64,000 nucleotides of DNA from VRUE01 sp963695835 (GTDB lineage: Bacteria > Actinomycetota > Thermoleophilia > Solirubrobacterales > 70-9). Below are positions 1 through 9,112 of this stretch, piece by piece; position 1 is the stretch's first letter, and every line of letters begins with the position of its first letter. The DNA is taken from NCBI GenBank assembly GCA_963695835.1, contig CAVOHR010000001.1, positions 1,240,001 to 1,304,000 of the forward strand, given 5' to 3'. Made by a program: the position numbers and the translations under genes. Below the pieces are notes generated by a model. The model worked only from the letters and a program-made list of their open reading frames with translations, was not told the origin of the DNA and ran no database searches.

Positions 1-2191
1 CCTGCCGGCGATCGTCTACGCCTGCGAGGTGGGGGAGCGCGGCCGCTGGCGCTACGTCAGCCCGCAGATCGAAGAAATCCTCGGCTACAGCCCCGAGGAG
101 TGGATGGCAGATCCGGGGCTGTGGGCGCGCCAGCTTCACCCCGAGGACCGTGAGCGCGTGTTCGAGCAGGAGACCCGTAAGGGCGCCGAGCAGAACAGCG
201 GCCCGCCGATCGACTACCGGATGATCACCCGCGAGGGCGACGTCGTCTGGATCCTCGACGAGGCGGTGCTCGAGCCCGACGACCGCGGGACGCAGATCTG
301 GCACGGCGTCCTCTACGACATCACCGAGCGCAAGATCGCCGAGCACGAGCTGCGGCGCGCCGCCGCCCAGCAGGCGACCGTGGCGCTGCTCGGCCGCCAG
401 GCGCTGCAGGACGGCGACCCGGCGCGGCTGCGGGCGCGGGCGGCGGCGCTGATGACCGAGATCGAGGGAGTCGAGGCGGCCTGCATCTGGGAGGCCGGGC
501 GCGAGGGGCGGCGGCTGCACCTGCGCGCCGGGCTGGAGGGCGGGTCGCTCGGCGCCGAGCGCCGCGCCTCGGCCGCTCGCGACTCGCACGCCGGCGCCGC
601 GCTCGAGTCGGGCCTGCACGTGATCGTCGACGACTGGTCCTCGGAGCGGCGCTTCTCGATGCCGCCGGCGCTGCGCGTGCTCGGCGTGCGCAGCAGCCTC
701 GCCGTGCCGATCGCCGGCAAGGAGCGGCCGTTCGGCGTCTTCGACATCCACTCGACCGAGCCGAGCCGCTTCACCCCCCAGGACGTCCACTTCGTGCAGG
801 CCTCCGCCAACGTGCTGGCCGACGCCTTCGAGCGCCACACGGCCGACGAGGCGCTGCGCCACCGCGTCCTGCACGACTCGTTGACCGGCCTGCCGAACCG
901 GCTCAGCTTCGTCGACTCGCTGCAGGAGGCGCTGCGCCGCGGTACCGCCTCCGGCTCGCCGGTCGGCATCCTCTTCCTCGACCTCGATCACTTCAAGCTG
1001 ATCAACGACAGCATCGGCCACCACGCCGGCGACGACCTGCTGCGGGCGGTGGCGCCGCGGCTGCGCGCCCACCTGCGGCCCGGCGACGTCGTCGCCCGCT
1101 TCGGCGGCGACGAGTTCGGCATCCTCGTCGATCGTCTCGCCGACGAGGAGGAGGCGCTGGCGATCGCCGACCGGGTCGCCGCGGCGTTCGCCGAGCCCTA
1201 CTCGATGGGCGGCGCCGACCACTTCGTCACCGCCAGCATCGGGATCGCGGTGGCGCGGCCGGCGGGCCGCGAGCCGGTCGACGCAGAGATGTTGATCCGC
1301 GACGCCGACGCGGCGATGTACCGCGCCAAGGAGCGCGGCCGCGGCCGCTGCGAGATGTTCGACGCCGAGATGCGCGCCCGCGCGGTGCGGCGGCTCGAGG
1401 TCGAGCGCGAGCTGCGCCACGCCGTCGAGCGCGACGAGCTCGAGCTGCACTACCAGCCGGTGGTCGCGCTCGGCAGCGGCGAGATCGTCGGCCTCGAGGC
1501 GCTGGTCCGCTGGCAGCACCCGCAGCGCGGCGTGCTCGACCCCGGCGAGTTCGTCTCGATCGCCGAGGACAGCGGCCTGATCGAGCCGATCGGCCGCTGG
1601 GTGCAGGAGACCGCCTGCCGCCAGGCGCTCGGCTGGCACGCGCTGCAGCCGGACCGGCGGCCGCTCGACATCTCGGTCAACCTCTCGGCCCGTCAGGTCG
1701 CGCACCGCGACCTCGCCGACTCGGTCGCCGAGATCCTCGCCCGCACCGGGCTGGACCCGGTCAACCTGCAGCTCGAGGTCACCGAGAGCTCGCTGGTCGA
1801 GGAGTCGGCCACCGCGACCGCGACGCTCGAAGCGCTGAGCGAGATCGGCGTGCGGCTGGTGCTCGACGACTTCGGCACCGGCTACTCCTCGCTCGCCTAC
1901 CTCAACCGCTTCCCCTTCGACGCGCTGAAGATCGACCGCTCCTTCGTCGAGGCGCTGGGGATCGAGCAGGAGCGCACGGCGATCGTCGAGGCGGTGATCG
2001 GCATGGCCAGGGCGCTCTCGCTCGACGTGATCGCCGAGGGGGTCGAGAACGAGGCCCAGCTCTGCGAGCTGCGCCGGTTCGGCTGCGACTACGCCCAGGG
2101 CCACCTCTTCTCGCGCCCGCTCGTGCCGCAGAAGGTGACGGAGCTGCTGCGCGAGGGCAGCTTCGAACTACTGGGGAACGCCGCTCGGTAG
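1..2191 (+). CDS. PAS-GAF-GGDEF-EAL cyclic-di-GMP signalling protein (5' end outside window)
   Basis: The reading frame is open from base 2, and the residues before the first possible start (LPAIVYACEVGE) already read as the beginning of a PAS fold, so the gene starts upstream of the window. Domain order in the visible part: PAS with PAC tail (about 1-115), GAF (about 125-290), GGDEF (about 295-465, intact GGDEF at 368-372) and EAL (about 475-725, EAL at 499-501, DDFGTGYSSL also present). Both catalytic signatures look intact, so it may both make and break c-di-GMP, with PAS/GAF as sensory input. No membrane segment is visible in this part. Its last 24 bases overlap the tail of the convergent ThiY-like gene. 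Confidence 0.93.
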   Translation, partial: LPAIVYACEVGERGRWRYVSPQIEEILGYSPEEWMADPGLWARQLHPEDRERVFEQETRKGAEQNSGPPIDYRMITREGDVVWILDEAVLEPDDRGTQIWHGVLYDITERKIAEHELRRAAAQQATVALLGRQALQDGDPARLRARAAALMTEIEGVEAACIWEAGREGRRLHLRAGLEGGSLGAERRASAARDSHAGAALESGLHVIVDDWSSERRFSMPPALRVLGVRSSLAVPIAGKERPFGVFDIHSTEPSRFTPQDVHFVQASANVLADAFERHTADEALRHRVLHDSLTGLPNRLSFVDSLQEALRRGTASGSPVGILFLDLDHFKLINDSIGHHAGDDLLRAVAPRLRAHLRPGDVVARFGGDEFGILVDRLADEEEALAIADRVAAAFAEPYSMGGADHFVTASIGIAVARPAGREPVDAEMLIRDADAAMYRAKERGRGRCEMFDAEMRARAVRRLEVERELRHAVERDELELHYQPVVALGSGEIVGLEALVRWQHPQRGVLDPGEFVSIAEDSGLIEPIGRWVQETACRQALGWHALQPDRRPLDISVNLSARQVAHRDLADSVAEILARTGLDPVNLQLEVTESSLVEESATATATLEALSEIGVRLVLDDFGTGYSSLAYLNRFPFDALKIDRSFVEALGIEQERTAIVEAVIGMARALSLDVIAEGVENEAQLCELRRFGCDYAQGHLFSRPLVPQKVTELLREGSFELLGNAAR

Positions 2192-3173
2192 GTACGCGTC
2201 GGTGAGCGCTTCGGCCGGCGCGATCCGCTTCGAGATCAATTCGTTTTCGCGCATCCAGGCGACGAAGCGGGTCCAGGCGGCCGGGTCCATCCGGCCGCGG
2301 GTCGAGAGCAGCGGCAGGGTCGCCTTCACCTCCGCTTCGGTCAGCTCCGGATCGAGGTCGCCGTTGGCTTCCAGCAGCGCCTCGGCCGTCGCCTGCGGGC
2401 TCTTCCTCGCCGCGGCGGTGCCGCGGGCGAGCGCGGCGAGGAAGAGCCGGATCGCTTCCGGGTCTTCCTCCAGCCGTTCGCGCTTGGCGACCAGGACCAG
2501 CTCGTCGTAGGTCGGCACGCCGAGCCTGTCGACCGGGGTGACGACCGGCTGCTTGCCGCGCAGCCGCAGGTCGACCCCCTCGACGTTGACGAAGCCGCCG
2601 AGCATCGCCTGGGCGCGGCCGCCGACGATCGCCGGCAAGCAGGCCGTAGCCGACGTTGACCGTGTTCACGTCGGAGGGGGAGAGGCCGGCGCGAGCGAGG
2701 ATCGTCTTCAGGTAGGCGTCCTGGTAGGGGATGCCGGCGGTCGCGATCGTCTTGCCGCGCAGGCCGCCGATGCCGCCGATCTTCGACTTCTTCAGCCAGA
2801 TCATCGAGGTCAGCGGCCGGTCGACGACCGCGCCGACGGCGACCACGTCGAGCCCCTGTTCGCGGGCCAGCAGCACCTCCGGCTCGTAGGAGATCGCCAG
2901 GTCGGTGCGCCCGGCGGCGACTTCCTTGATCGGCGCCGCCGGGTCCGACGGCGTGTGGATCGAGAGGTCGAGCCCGGCTTCGTCGAAGTAGCCGAGCTTC
3001 TGCGCCATGTAGATGCCGGCGTGGTCCGGGTTCGGGTAGAAGTCGAGCGTCAGGCTGAACGGCTGCCTTTCCGCGCCCCCTTCTTCGCTCTTCTCGCCGC
3101 AGGCGGCCAGCCCCGGGGCGAGGGCCAGCACGGCCAGGGCGGCGGCGATCGCCGGCAGTCGGGAGCGCTTCAT
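2168..3173 (-). pseudogene. ThiY/NMT1-like ABC substrate-binding lipoprotein, frameshifted
   Basis: The N-terminal half starts at 3173 with a lipoprotein signal (lipobox LAAC) and reads as an NMT1/THI5-type binding protein (LDFYPNPDHAGIYMAQKLGY, then TDLAISYEPEVLLA), the type that binds pyrimidine precursors of thiamine. Near 2639 the frame is broken by one extra C: GGC CTG C TTG CCG. Removing it joins GYGL to LPAIVGGRAQAM and the rest of the protein continues to 2168. Without correction the first frame runs into nonsense. It is last in an ABC operon (ATPase, permease, binding protein). Either a recent pseudogene or a sequencing error; the ATPase gene of the same operon carries a similar lesion. 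Confidence 0.8.
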
Positions 3174-3183
3174 CCCCTGCTTT

Positions 3184-3969
3184 CTATCGCCAAGTGACGA
3201 CGCGGCGCTCTACGAGGGCCAGGAGGGCGAAGAGGGCCGCCGCGATCGCCATCAGCAGGACGACCGCCGCGAACGCCCGCGCGACCTCGAGCTGGGCGGT
3301 GTCCTGCCGGATCAGGACTCCGAGCCCCGAGCTCGCGCCGGCCCACTCGCCGAAGACGGCGCCGATCACGGCGATCGCGACGGAGATCTTGGCGCCGCTG
3401 AAGACGAAGGGCAGGGAGGTGGGAGCTTCGACGCGCCACAGCAGCTGGGGGCGGGAGGCGTCGAGGCCGCGCATCATCTTGATCGTCTCGGGGTCGACCG
3501 AGCGCAGGCCGTCCAGCGTGTTGACGGCGATCGGGAAGAAGCAGACGAGCGCGACGATCGCCAGCTTGGGCCCGATCCCGAAGCCGAGCAGGACGACGAG
3601 GATCGGGGCGACGACCGGGACCGGGATCGCCTGTGAGCCGACCAGCAGTGGATAGAAGGCGCGGCGCAGGGTCTCGGAAAGGCTGAGCAGGACGGCGAAG
3701 GCGAGCCCGGCGGCGAGCCCGCAGAGGAAGCCGAGCACGATCTCCTGCAGGGTCACCCAGGCGTTTTCTGCGAGCAGGCTGCGGCTCTCCCACAGCGAGG
3801 AGGCGATTTCGGCCGGCGACGGGACGAGGAAGCTTTCGAGGTTGAGGACGCCGGCCAGGGCACCGGAGCCGGCCGCCACCTGCCAGGCGCCGATCAGCAG
3901 CGTGAGCACCAGCAGCGGGAGGATCCAGCGCCTCACCGCGAACCTCGCTGTGACGAGTTGTTCTCGCAT
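3184..3969 (-). CDS. ThiX/SsuC-type ABC transporter permease
   Basis: 261 residues, the usual length for single-domain permeases of the nitrate/sulfonate/taurine/pyrimidine class. It has about six hydrophobic segments and the cytoplasmic coupling loop region (LDGLRSVDPETIKMMRGLDA) that contacts the ATPase. It starts at ATG 3969, seven bases after the stop of the upstream ATPase gene, and ends ten bases before the binding-protein gene. It is the only intact frame of the three-gene importer. Substrate is inferred from the ThiY-like binding protein (a thiamine pyrimidine precursor); a sulfonate-type substrate is possible because a putative sulfur-regulon operator lies at the head of the operon. 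Confidence 0.85.
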   Translation of the reverse strand: MREQLVTARFAVRRWILPLLVLTLLIGAWQVAAGSGALAGVLNLESFLVPSPAEIASSLWESRSLLAENAWVTLQEIVLGFLCGLAAGLAFAVLLSLSETLRRAFYPLLVGSQAIPVPVVAPILVVLLGFGIGPKLAIVALVCFFPIAVNTLDGLRSVDPETIKMMRGLDASRPQLLWRVEAPTSLPFVFSGAKISVAIAVIGAVFGEWAGASSGLGVLIRQDTAQLEVARAFAAVVLLMAIAAALFALLALVERRVVTWR

Positions 3970-3976
3970 AGCGACA

Positions 3977-4814
3977 CTAAGTCGTCACACCCCCCCTCAA
4001 CGCGTGCATCGCGCGCTCGCGGGCGGCGACGAAGGCGGGGTCGGTGACTGCGGCGTCGCGGTCGGGGGCGCGGGGGGCCGGGGCGCCCAATTCCTCGACC
4101 ACCCGCGCCGGCCGTGCCGAGAGCACGGCGACGCGATCCGAGAGGTAGAGGGCCTCCTCGACGTCGTGGCGTGACGAGGACGACGGTGCGCGGGTCGGCC
4201 CGCAGCGCCGTAGCCAGCCAGCCCTGCATCTCGGCCCGGGTGATCGCGTCGAGCGAGGCGAACGGCTCGTCGAGGGCGAGGACCGGCTTGCCCGAGAGGA
4301 GGGTGCGCAGGAAGGCGACCCGCTGCCGCATCCCGCCCGACAGCTCGGCCGGCCGGGCCCGCTCGAAGCCGGCCAGGCCGAAGCGCTCGAACAGCGCCGC
4401 CGCCTCGGCGCGCGCCGCGCGGCGGCGCTGGCCGCGGTTGCGGAGCGCCAGCGCGGCGTTGTCGATCGCCGCCAGCCAGGGCAGCAGCAGGTCGCGCTGC
4501 GGCATGAACGCGCAGCGGGCGAGACGACCGCCGGCATCGACCGCACCGCCGACCTCGATCTCGCCGCCGCTCGGCTCCCGCAGGCCGGCGATCAGCTCCA
4601 GCAGGGTCGACTTGCCGCAGCCGGACGGGCCGACCAGTCCGAGCACGCCGTGGGCGGGGACCTCGAGGTCGAGGCGCTCGATCGCCCGCAGGTCGGCGTA
4701 GGAGTGGCCGAGGCCGCGGATCGAAACCGCAGCCGCAGCCTCGCTCCCGGCAGGCGAAGCCGCCTCGCCGGCGAATTGCTGGATTTCCGCAGCCACACTG
4801 GTATCCTGGCGCAC
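3977..4814 (-). pseudogene. ThiZ/SsuB-type ABC transporter ATPase, frameshifted
   Basis: From GTG 4814 the protein has Walker A GPSGCGKST (about 62-70), signature LSGGMRQR and Walker B VLALDEPFASLD. The frame breaks near 4168 after VVLVT by one extra C (ACG CCA CGA instead of ACG CAC GAC). Dropping it restores the H-loop THDVEEALYLSDRV and an ordinary C-terminus ending at 3977. The start is uncertain: GTG 4814 or GTG 4796; the frame stays open to 4883, but that would cover the divergent exporter start and the operator at 4824. As written the product would lose its switch histidine. With the ThiY lesion this importer looks non-functional, unless both are sequence errors. Confidence 0.8.
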
Positions 4815-4823
4815 TCCGCGCTT

Positions 4824-4846
4824 CTGACCAAGAAGGTCAAGAAAGT
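4824..4846. promoter_or_regulatory. Putative sulfur-regulon (Rrf2-type) operator a
   Basis: Inverted repeat CTGACC-AAGAA-GGTCAA followed by GAAAGT, in the divergent region between the ThiZ-like and TauE-like genes. A -10-like TATCCT lies at 4802-4807. The same layout recurs at 6346, 10226, 11252 and 11296. The site overlaps the likely transcription start in both directions, as expected for a repressor. Confidence 0.55.
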
Positions 4847-4873
4847 CGATAACCGGTCGCGCGGGCTTCCAGC

Positions 4874-5806
4874 ATGGACCCAACCATCGTCATTTTCGGA
4901 CTCGGCATCGGCATCCTCGTCGGCATGACCGGCATGGGTGGGGGCTCGCTGATGACGCCGCTGCTGATCCTCATCTTCGGCATCCAGCCGACCACCGCGA
5001 TCGGCACCGACATCTTCTACTCGGCCGTCACCAAGTCGGTCGGCAGCTGGCGCCACTGGAAGATGAAGACGGTCAACATGGAGCTGGTCAAATGGCTCGC
5101 CCTCGGCAGCGTGCCGGCCGCGGTCAGCGGCGTCGCGCTCGTCTCGGTGCTCGAGAAGCAGGTCGGCGCCGACCGCCTCGACTCGCTCGTCTACGCGGTG
5201 CTCGGCGGGACGCTGCTGATGGTCGGCGTGGTGACCCTGGCCCGGGCGTTGATCCTCCGCGATCTGGTTCACGAGCGCGACCGCTTCGACGTCGAACGGA
5301 GGCACCGGGTTGCCGCGGTGCTGATCGGCGCCACCACCGGCTTCGTGATCGGCATCACCTCGGCCGGCTCGGGAACGGTGATCGCGATCCTGCTGATCGC
5401 CGTCTACCGGCTGGCGCCGAAAAGGGTGGTCGGCACCGACGTCTTCCACGCCGCCGTCCTGCTCTGGGCGGCGGGCATCGCCCACTGGATCGGCGGCAAC
5501 GTCGACTTCGTCCTCGCCGGCAACATCCTGATCGGCTCGGTGCCGGGCGTGGTGATCGGCGCCGCGCTCTCCAGCCGCGCTCCGCAGGGCTTCATCCGCA
5601 CCGCCCTCGGCGTGGTGCTGGTCGGCTCGGGGATCGTCACGATCCAGAAGGGCGACCCGACCGTCTGGCCGATCGCCGCCGCCGTGGCCGCAATCGGGCT
5701 CGGCGCGATCCTCTACGCGCCCCACTGGCTGCACCGCCGCCGCGAGCGCGAAGCGCAGCAAGCGCTCGACCGCGCGGGAGAGCTGGCGCCTGACACGATC
5801 GGGTGA
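4874..5806 (+). CDS. TauE/SafE family sulfite/organosulfur exporter
   Basis: 310 residues with the family's N-terminal GMTGMGGGSLMTPLL signature, an inner repeat around GITSAGSGTVIAILL, and about eight membrane segments. The C-terminal tail is charged (HRRREREAQQALDRA). Members of the family export sulfite, sulfoacetate or related anions, or move them in the reverse direction. Start at ATG 4874, 28 bases after the operator-like repeat. It is followed 17 bases later by an Rrf2 regulator, so the two are probably one transcript; together with the sulfate importer downstream this points to sulfur traffic. Confidence 0.88.
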   Translation: MDPTIVIFGLGIGILVGMTGMGGGSLMTPLLILIFGIQPTTAIGTDIFYSAVTKSVGSWRHWKMKTVNMELVKWLALGSVPAAVSGVALVSVLEKQVGADRLDSLVYAVLGGTLLMVGVVTLARALILRDLVHERDRFDVERRHRVAAVLIGATTGFVIGITSAGSGTVIAILLIAVYRLAPKRVVGTDVFHAAVLLWAAGIAHWIGGNVDFVLAGNILIGSVPGVVIGAALSSRAPQGFIRTALGVVLVGSGIVTIQKGDPTVWPIAAAVAAIGLGAILYAPHWLHRRREREAQQALDRAGELAPDTIG

Positions 5807-5823
5807 CTGATTAACTAGCTGTC

Positions 5824-6279
5824 ATGCGCGTCTCCGCCAAGGCCGACTACGCCGTGCGCGCGGCCGCCGAGCTCGCCGCCGCCGGCGAGGAGCCCGTCAA
5901 GGGCGAGCGCCTGGCCGAGGCGCAGGACATCCCGCTGCAGTTCCTCGAGCACATCCTGCTCGAGCTGAAGCACCACGGCCTCGTCCGCGCGCGCCGCGGC
6001 GCCAAGGGCGGCTACTGGCTCGCCAAGCCGGCCGACGCGATCACCGTCGCCGACGTCGTCCGGGCGGTGGAGGGGCCGATCGCCCACGTCCAGTCGGCGC
6101 CGCCGGAGTCGATCGAGTACCGCGGCCACGCCGAGCACCTGCGCGAGGTCTGGATCGCGGTTCGCGCCAACCTCCGCGCCGTGCTCGAGCACGTCACCCT
6201 GGCCGACCTGGTCAGCGGCGAACTGCCGGCCGTGGTCGAGGACCTCGCCGCAAAGCCGGACGCCTGGGCGGCCCGCTGA
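5824..6279 (+). CDS. Rrf2 family transcriptional regulator (copy 1)
   Basis: 151 residues, typical Rrf2 length. The N-terminal winged helix is clear (MRVSAKADYAVRAAAELAAA, then LVRARRGAKGGYWLAKPADA). There is no cysteine anywhere, so it cannot bind an Fe-S cluster as IscR, NsrR or RsrR do; it is closer in logic to CymR, the Rrf2 repressor of cysteine metabolism. It aligns along its whole length with the Rrf2 at 17549. Co-transcribed with the TauE-like gene and placed just before the sulfate importer, it is the likeliest binder of the shared inverted repeat (inference). Confidence 0.9.
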   Translation: MRVSAKADYAVRAAAELAAAGEEPVKGERLAEAQDIPLQFLEHILLELKHHGLVRARRGAKGGYWLAKPADAITVADVVRAVEGPIAHVQSAPPESIEYRGHAEHLREVWIAVRANLRAVLEHVTLADLVSGELPAVVEDLAAKPDAWAAR

Positions 6280-6289
6280 GGTTTTTTTT
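6263..6289 (+). terminator. Possible intrinsic terminator after rrf2
   Basis: A short imperfect stem (CCTGGGC/GCTGAGG, one mismatch and one wobble) covers the last codons and stop of the rrf2 gene and is followed at once by eight T. The T-run is unusual in this GC-rich window. It would separate the tauE-rrf2 unit from the sulfate importer. Confidence 0.45.
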
Positions 6290-6324
6290 CGGCAGTTTCC
6301 TGACTTTGCTGATCGACTTTGTGC

Positions 6325-6371
6325 TAGGGTGCCGCGCCATCATTCTTAATCAAGTTCATCAAGAAACAAAG
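6325..6371 (+). promoter_or_regulatory. Promoter and operator b of the sulfate importer operon
   Basis: A -10-like TAGGGT (6325-6330) with TGACTT 18 bases upstream is followed by the inverted-repeat-like TTAATC-AAGTT-CATCAA (6346-6362) and GAAACAAAG. It is the weakest of the five operator copies, but its position relative to the -10 box is the same. Confidence 0.45.
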
Positions 6372-6383
6372 AAAGGGGTCTGG

Positions 6384-7409
6384 ATGACGACCGGAGGCAT
6401 GGGCGGGAAGAGCGTGGGGGTGGGCCTCGCAGTCGCGTTGCTCGCGATCGCGGCGCTGGTCGTGGCGGGGTGCGGAAGCTCCGGCTCGGATTCCGGCGGC
6501 GGCCAGATCGCCGTGGTCGGCTACTCGACCCCGGAGGCCGTCTACGAAGAAGGCCTCGAGCCCGGCTTCGAGGCGACCTCCGCCGGCTCGGGCGTCAGCT
6601 TCAGCAACTCGTTCGGCGCCTCCGGCGACCAGAGCCGCGCCGTCGCCGCCGGCCAGCCCGCGTCCGTCGTCCACTTCTCCCAGGCCGGCGACATGGAACG
6701 CCTGGTCGAAGAAGGCGAGCTCGTCGCCCAGGACTGGGACAAGCAGAAGTACGACGGGATCGCCGAGGACTCGGTCGTCGTGATCGTCACCCGCAAGGGG
6801 AACCCAGACGGCATCCATTCCTTCGACGATCTGCTCAGCAAGGAAGTCGACGTGATCACGCCCAACCCGTTCAGCTCGGGCTCGGCCCGCTGGAACATCA
6901 TGGCCGTCTACGGCACCCTGATCCACGAGGGCAAGTCGGAAAAGGAGGCGCTCGAAGCGGTCAAGACGCTGCTCGAAAAGACCGTGGTCCAGCCCGGTAG
7001 CGCCCGCGACGCGCTTGCCGCCTTCACCCAGGGCGAGGGCGACGTGCTGCTCGGCTACGAGAACGAGGCGATCAAGGCTCAGGACGAAGGCGAGGACGTC
7101 GATTACACGATCCCGCCCAGCACGATCCTGATCGAGACGCCGATCGCGGTCACCAAAGACGCTCCGGCTGCCGCCCAGTCCTTCCTCGACTACATCTGGT
7201 CTGACGCGGGCCAGAAGATCTGGGCGGAGAACGGCTACCGCCCGGTCAACCCGAAGCTGGTCGACCCGAAGCGGTTCCCGACCCCCGAGGACCTGTTCAA
7301 GATCGCCGAGTTCGGCGGTTGGAGCAAGGTCAACGACGAGTTCTTCGACGACGAAACCGGCAAGGTCGCCGCGATCGAGAAGGAACTCGGGGTCTCGACG
7401 AGCGGGTAG
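6384..7409 (+). CDS. cysP: Sulfate/thiosulfate ABC transporter substrate-binding lipoprotein
   Basis: 341 residues from ATG 6384, which has AGAAAGGGG upstream; longer in-frame starts would cover the operator. A lipobox VAGC (Cys30) ends the signal. The mature part has the sulfate-binding hallmarks: IAVVGYSTPEAVYE at the start, HFSQAGDMERLVEEG, and TPNPFSSGSARWNIMAVYG, the anion-contact region. Family length is about 330-350. It heads the cysP-T-W-A operon and is probably induced under sulfur limitation through operator b. CysP versus Sbp cannot be separated by sequence reading alone. Confidence 0.93.
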   Translation: MTTGGMGGKSVGVGLAVALLAIAALVVAGCGSSGSDSGGGQIAVVGYSTPEAVYEEGLEPGFEATSAGSGVSFSNSFGASGDQSRAVAAGQPASVVHFSQAGDMERLVEEGELVAQDWDKQKYDGIAEDSVVVIVTRKGNPDGIHSFDDLLSKEVDVITPNPFSSGSARWNIMAVYGTLIHEGKSEKEALEAVKTLLEKTVVQPGSARDALAAFTQGEGDVLLGYENEAIKAQDEGEDVDYTIPPSTILIETPIAVTKDAPAAAQSFLDYIWSDAGQKIWAENGYRPVNPKLVDPKRFPTPEDLFKIAEFGGWSKVNDEFFDDETGKVAAIEKELGVSTSG

Positions 7410-7421
7410 CCGCAACGAAGC

Positions 7422-8255
7422 ATGGAGGGTCACCCGGCAACCGTTCCCACCGCGCCGCCCCGGGCGGGCATCCGCCTGCCCGGCGTCGGCGTCGGCCTCG
7501 GCAGGGGAGTGGTCGTCCTCTACCTGTCGCTGATCGTGATGCTGCCGCTGGCGGCGGTGCTCGACGAGTCGCTCAGCGGCGGCCTCGGCGCCTTCTGGGG
7601 CTCGGTCACCGGCGCCGAGTCGATGGCGGCGCTGAAGCTGACCGTGATCAGCTCGCTGATCGTCGTCGCGATCAACGCCTTCTTCGGCACGATCATCGCC
7701 TGGGTCCTCGTCCGCGACGAGTTCCCCGGCAAGGGCGCCGTCAACGCGCTGATCGACCTGCCGTTCGCGCTGCCGACGATCGTCGCCGGCCTCACCCTGC
7801 TCACCCTCTACGGGGCGGAAAGCCCGATCGGGCTCGACATCGCCTTCACCCGGGTCGCGATCGTCGTCGCCCTCTGCTTCGTCACCCTACCCTTCGTCAC
7901 CCGCGCCGTGCAGCCGCTGCTGATGGAGATGGACCGGGAGATGGAGGAGGCGGCGACCTCGCTCGGCGCCGGCGGCTTCACCGTCTTCCGGCGGATCATC
8001 TTCCCCAACCTCCTGCCCGGCATCCTCGCCGGCGCCCTGCTCGCCTTCGCCCGGGCGCTCGGCGAGTACGGCTCGCTGATCCTGATCTCGGGCAACATCC
8101 CCTTCAAGACCGAGGTCTCCTCAGTCTTCATCCGCAGCCAGATCGAGTCCGGCAACGTCTCCGGCGCCGCCGCCGTCTCGGTCGTGCTGCTGGCGATCTC
8201 GCTGGCCCTGCTGGTCGCGGTCAGCCTCTTCGCGCGCAGGGGGGTTCGCAAATGA
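7422..8255 (+). CDS. cysT: Sulfate ABC transporter permease CysT (CysU)
   Basis: 277 residues with six membrane segments and the sulfate-permease coupling loop (EEAATSLGAGGFTVFRRIIFPNLLPG). The motif LAFARALGEYGSLILISGN is typical of CysT/ModB permeases. It begins 12 bases after the binding-protein stop and its TGA overlaps the start of cysW (ATGA), so the two are translationally coupled. It forms the membrane heterodimer with CysW. Confidence 0.93.
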   Translation: MEGHPATVPTAPPRAGIRLPGVGVGLGRGVVVLYLSLIVMLPLAAVLDESLSGGLGAFWGSVTGAESMAALKLTVISSLIVVAINAFFGTIIAWVLVRDEFPGKGAVNALIDLPFALPTIVAGLTLLTLYGAESPIGLDIAFTRVAIVVALCFVTLPFVTRAVQPLLMEMDREMEEAATSLGAGGFTVFRRIIFPNLLPGILAGALLAFARALGEYGSLILISGNIPFKTEVSSVFIRSQIESGNVSGAAAVSVVLLAISLALLVAVSLFARRGVRK

Positions 8256-9112
8256 AGGCCAAGTGGGGCCTGCGCATGCTCGCCTTCGGTTATCTCGGCC
8301 TGCTCCTGCTCGCCCCGGTCGGGATGATCTTCTACAAGAGCTTCGAGCACGGGATCGGGCCGCCGATCGAAGCGATGACCTCGCCCGACGCGCTGCACGC
8401 GATCTGGCTGACGCTCTTGATGGTCGCCGTCGCCGTCCCGCTCAACACGATCTTCGGAGTCGGCTGCGCGCTGCTGCTCGTCCGCCACAGGTGGAAGGGC
8501 AACGCGGCGATCGACGGGATCATCAACCTGCCCTTCGCGATCTCCCCGATCGTGATCGGCCTCTCGCTGTTCCTCCTCTACGGCAACGAGGGCTGGTTCG
8601 GCACGACCCTCTCCGAATGGGGCATCAAGGTCCTCTTCTCGACCCCCGGCATGATCCTCGCCAGCATCTTCGTCTCGCTGCCCTTCGTCGTGCGCGAGGT
8701 GGTGCCGGTGCTGCAGGAGATCGGCACCGAGCAGGAGCAGGCGGCATCGACCCTGGGCGCCAACCCCTGGCAGACCTTCTGGCGAGTGACCCTTCCGGCG
8801 ATCCGCTGGGGCGTCGCCTACGGGGTCGTGCTGACCACCGCCCGCGTTCTCGGCGAGTTCGGCGCCGTGACGATCGTCTCGGGGTCGATCTCGGGCCAGA
8901 CCGAGACCCTGCCGCTCTTCGTCGCCAAGTCGTTCGAGCAGTTCAACGAGCAGGCGGCCTACGCCGGCGCGATCGTGCTCGCCCTGCTCGCCCTGACCAC
9001 GCTGCTGCTGATGAGCGTCGGCGGCCGCAAAGTCAAGGCCGGCGCCGGCGGGCCGATTCCGATCGCGGCTGACGCCGCGATCTCGATGTCCAACGCGAAG
9101 GAGGGTTCCTGA
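8252..9112 (+). CDS. cysW: Sulfate ABC transporter permease CysW
   Basis: 286 residues starting at ATG 8252, in ATGA overlap with cysT. Six hydrophobic segments; coupling loop EQEQAASTLGANPWQTFWRVTLPAIRWG is split here around the conserved EQAASTLGA; LGEFGAVTIVSGSISGQTETLPLFV is characteristic of CysW. Its TGA overlaps the ATG of cysA at 9112. With CysT it forms the sulfate channel. Confidence 0.93.
   Translation: MKAKWGLRMLAFGYLGLLLLAPVGMIFYKSFEHGIGPPIEAMTSPDALHAIWLTLLMVAVAVPLNTIFGVGCALLLVRHRWKGNAAIDGIINLPFAISPIVIGLSLFLLYGNEGWFGTTLSEWGIKVLFSTPGMILASIFVSLPFVVREVVPVLQEIGTEQEQAASTLGANPWQTFWRVTLPAIRWGVAYGVVLTTARVLGEFGAVTIVSGSISGQTETLPLFVAKSFEQFNEQAAYAGAIVLALLALTTLLLMSVGGRKVKAGAGGPIPIAADAAISMSNAKEGS

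Noticed and set aside
4740..4880. TPP riboswitch before the ThiXYZ-like operon
   Set aside because: No CTGAGA or ACCTGATCTGG-type core; the gap is too short and holds an inverted-repeat operator instead.
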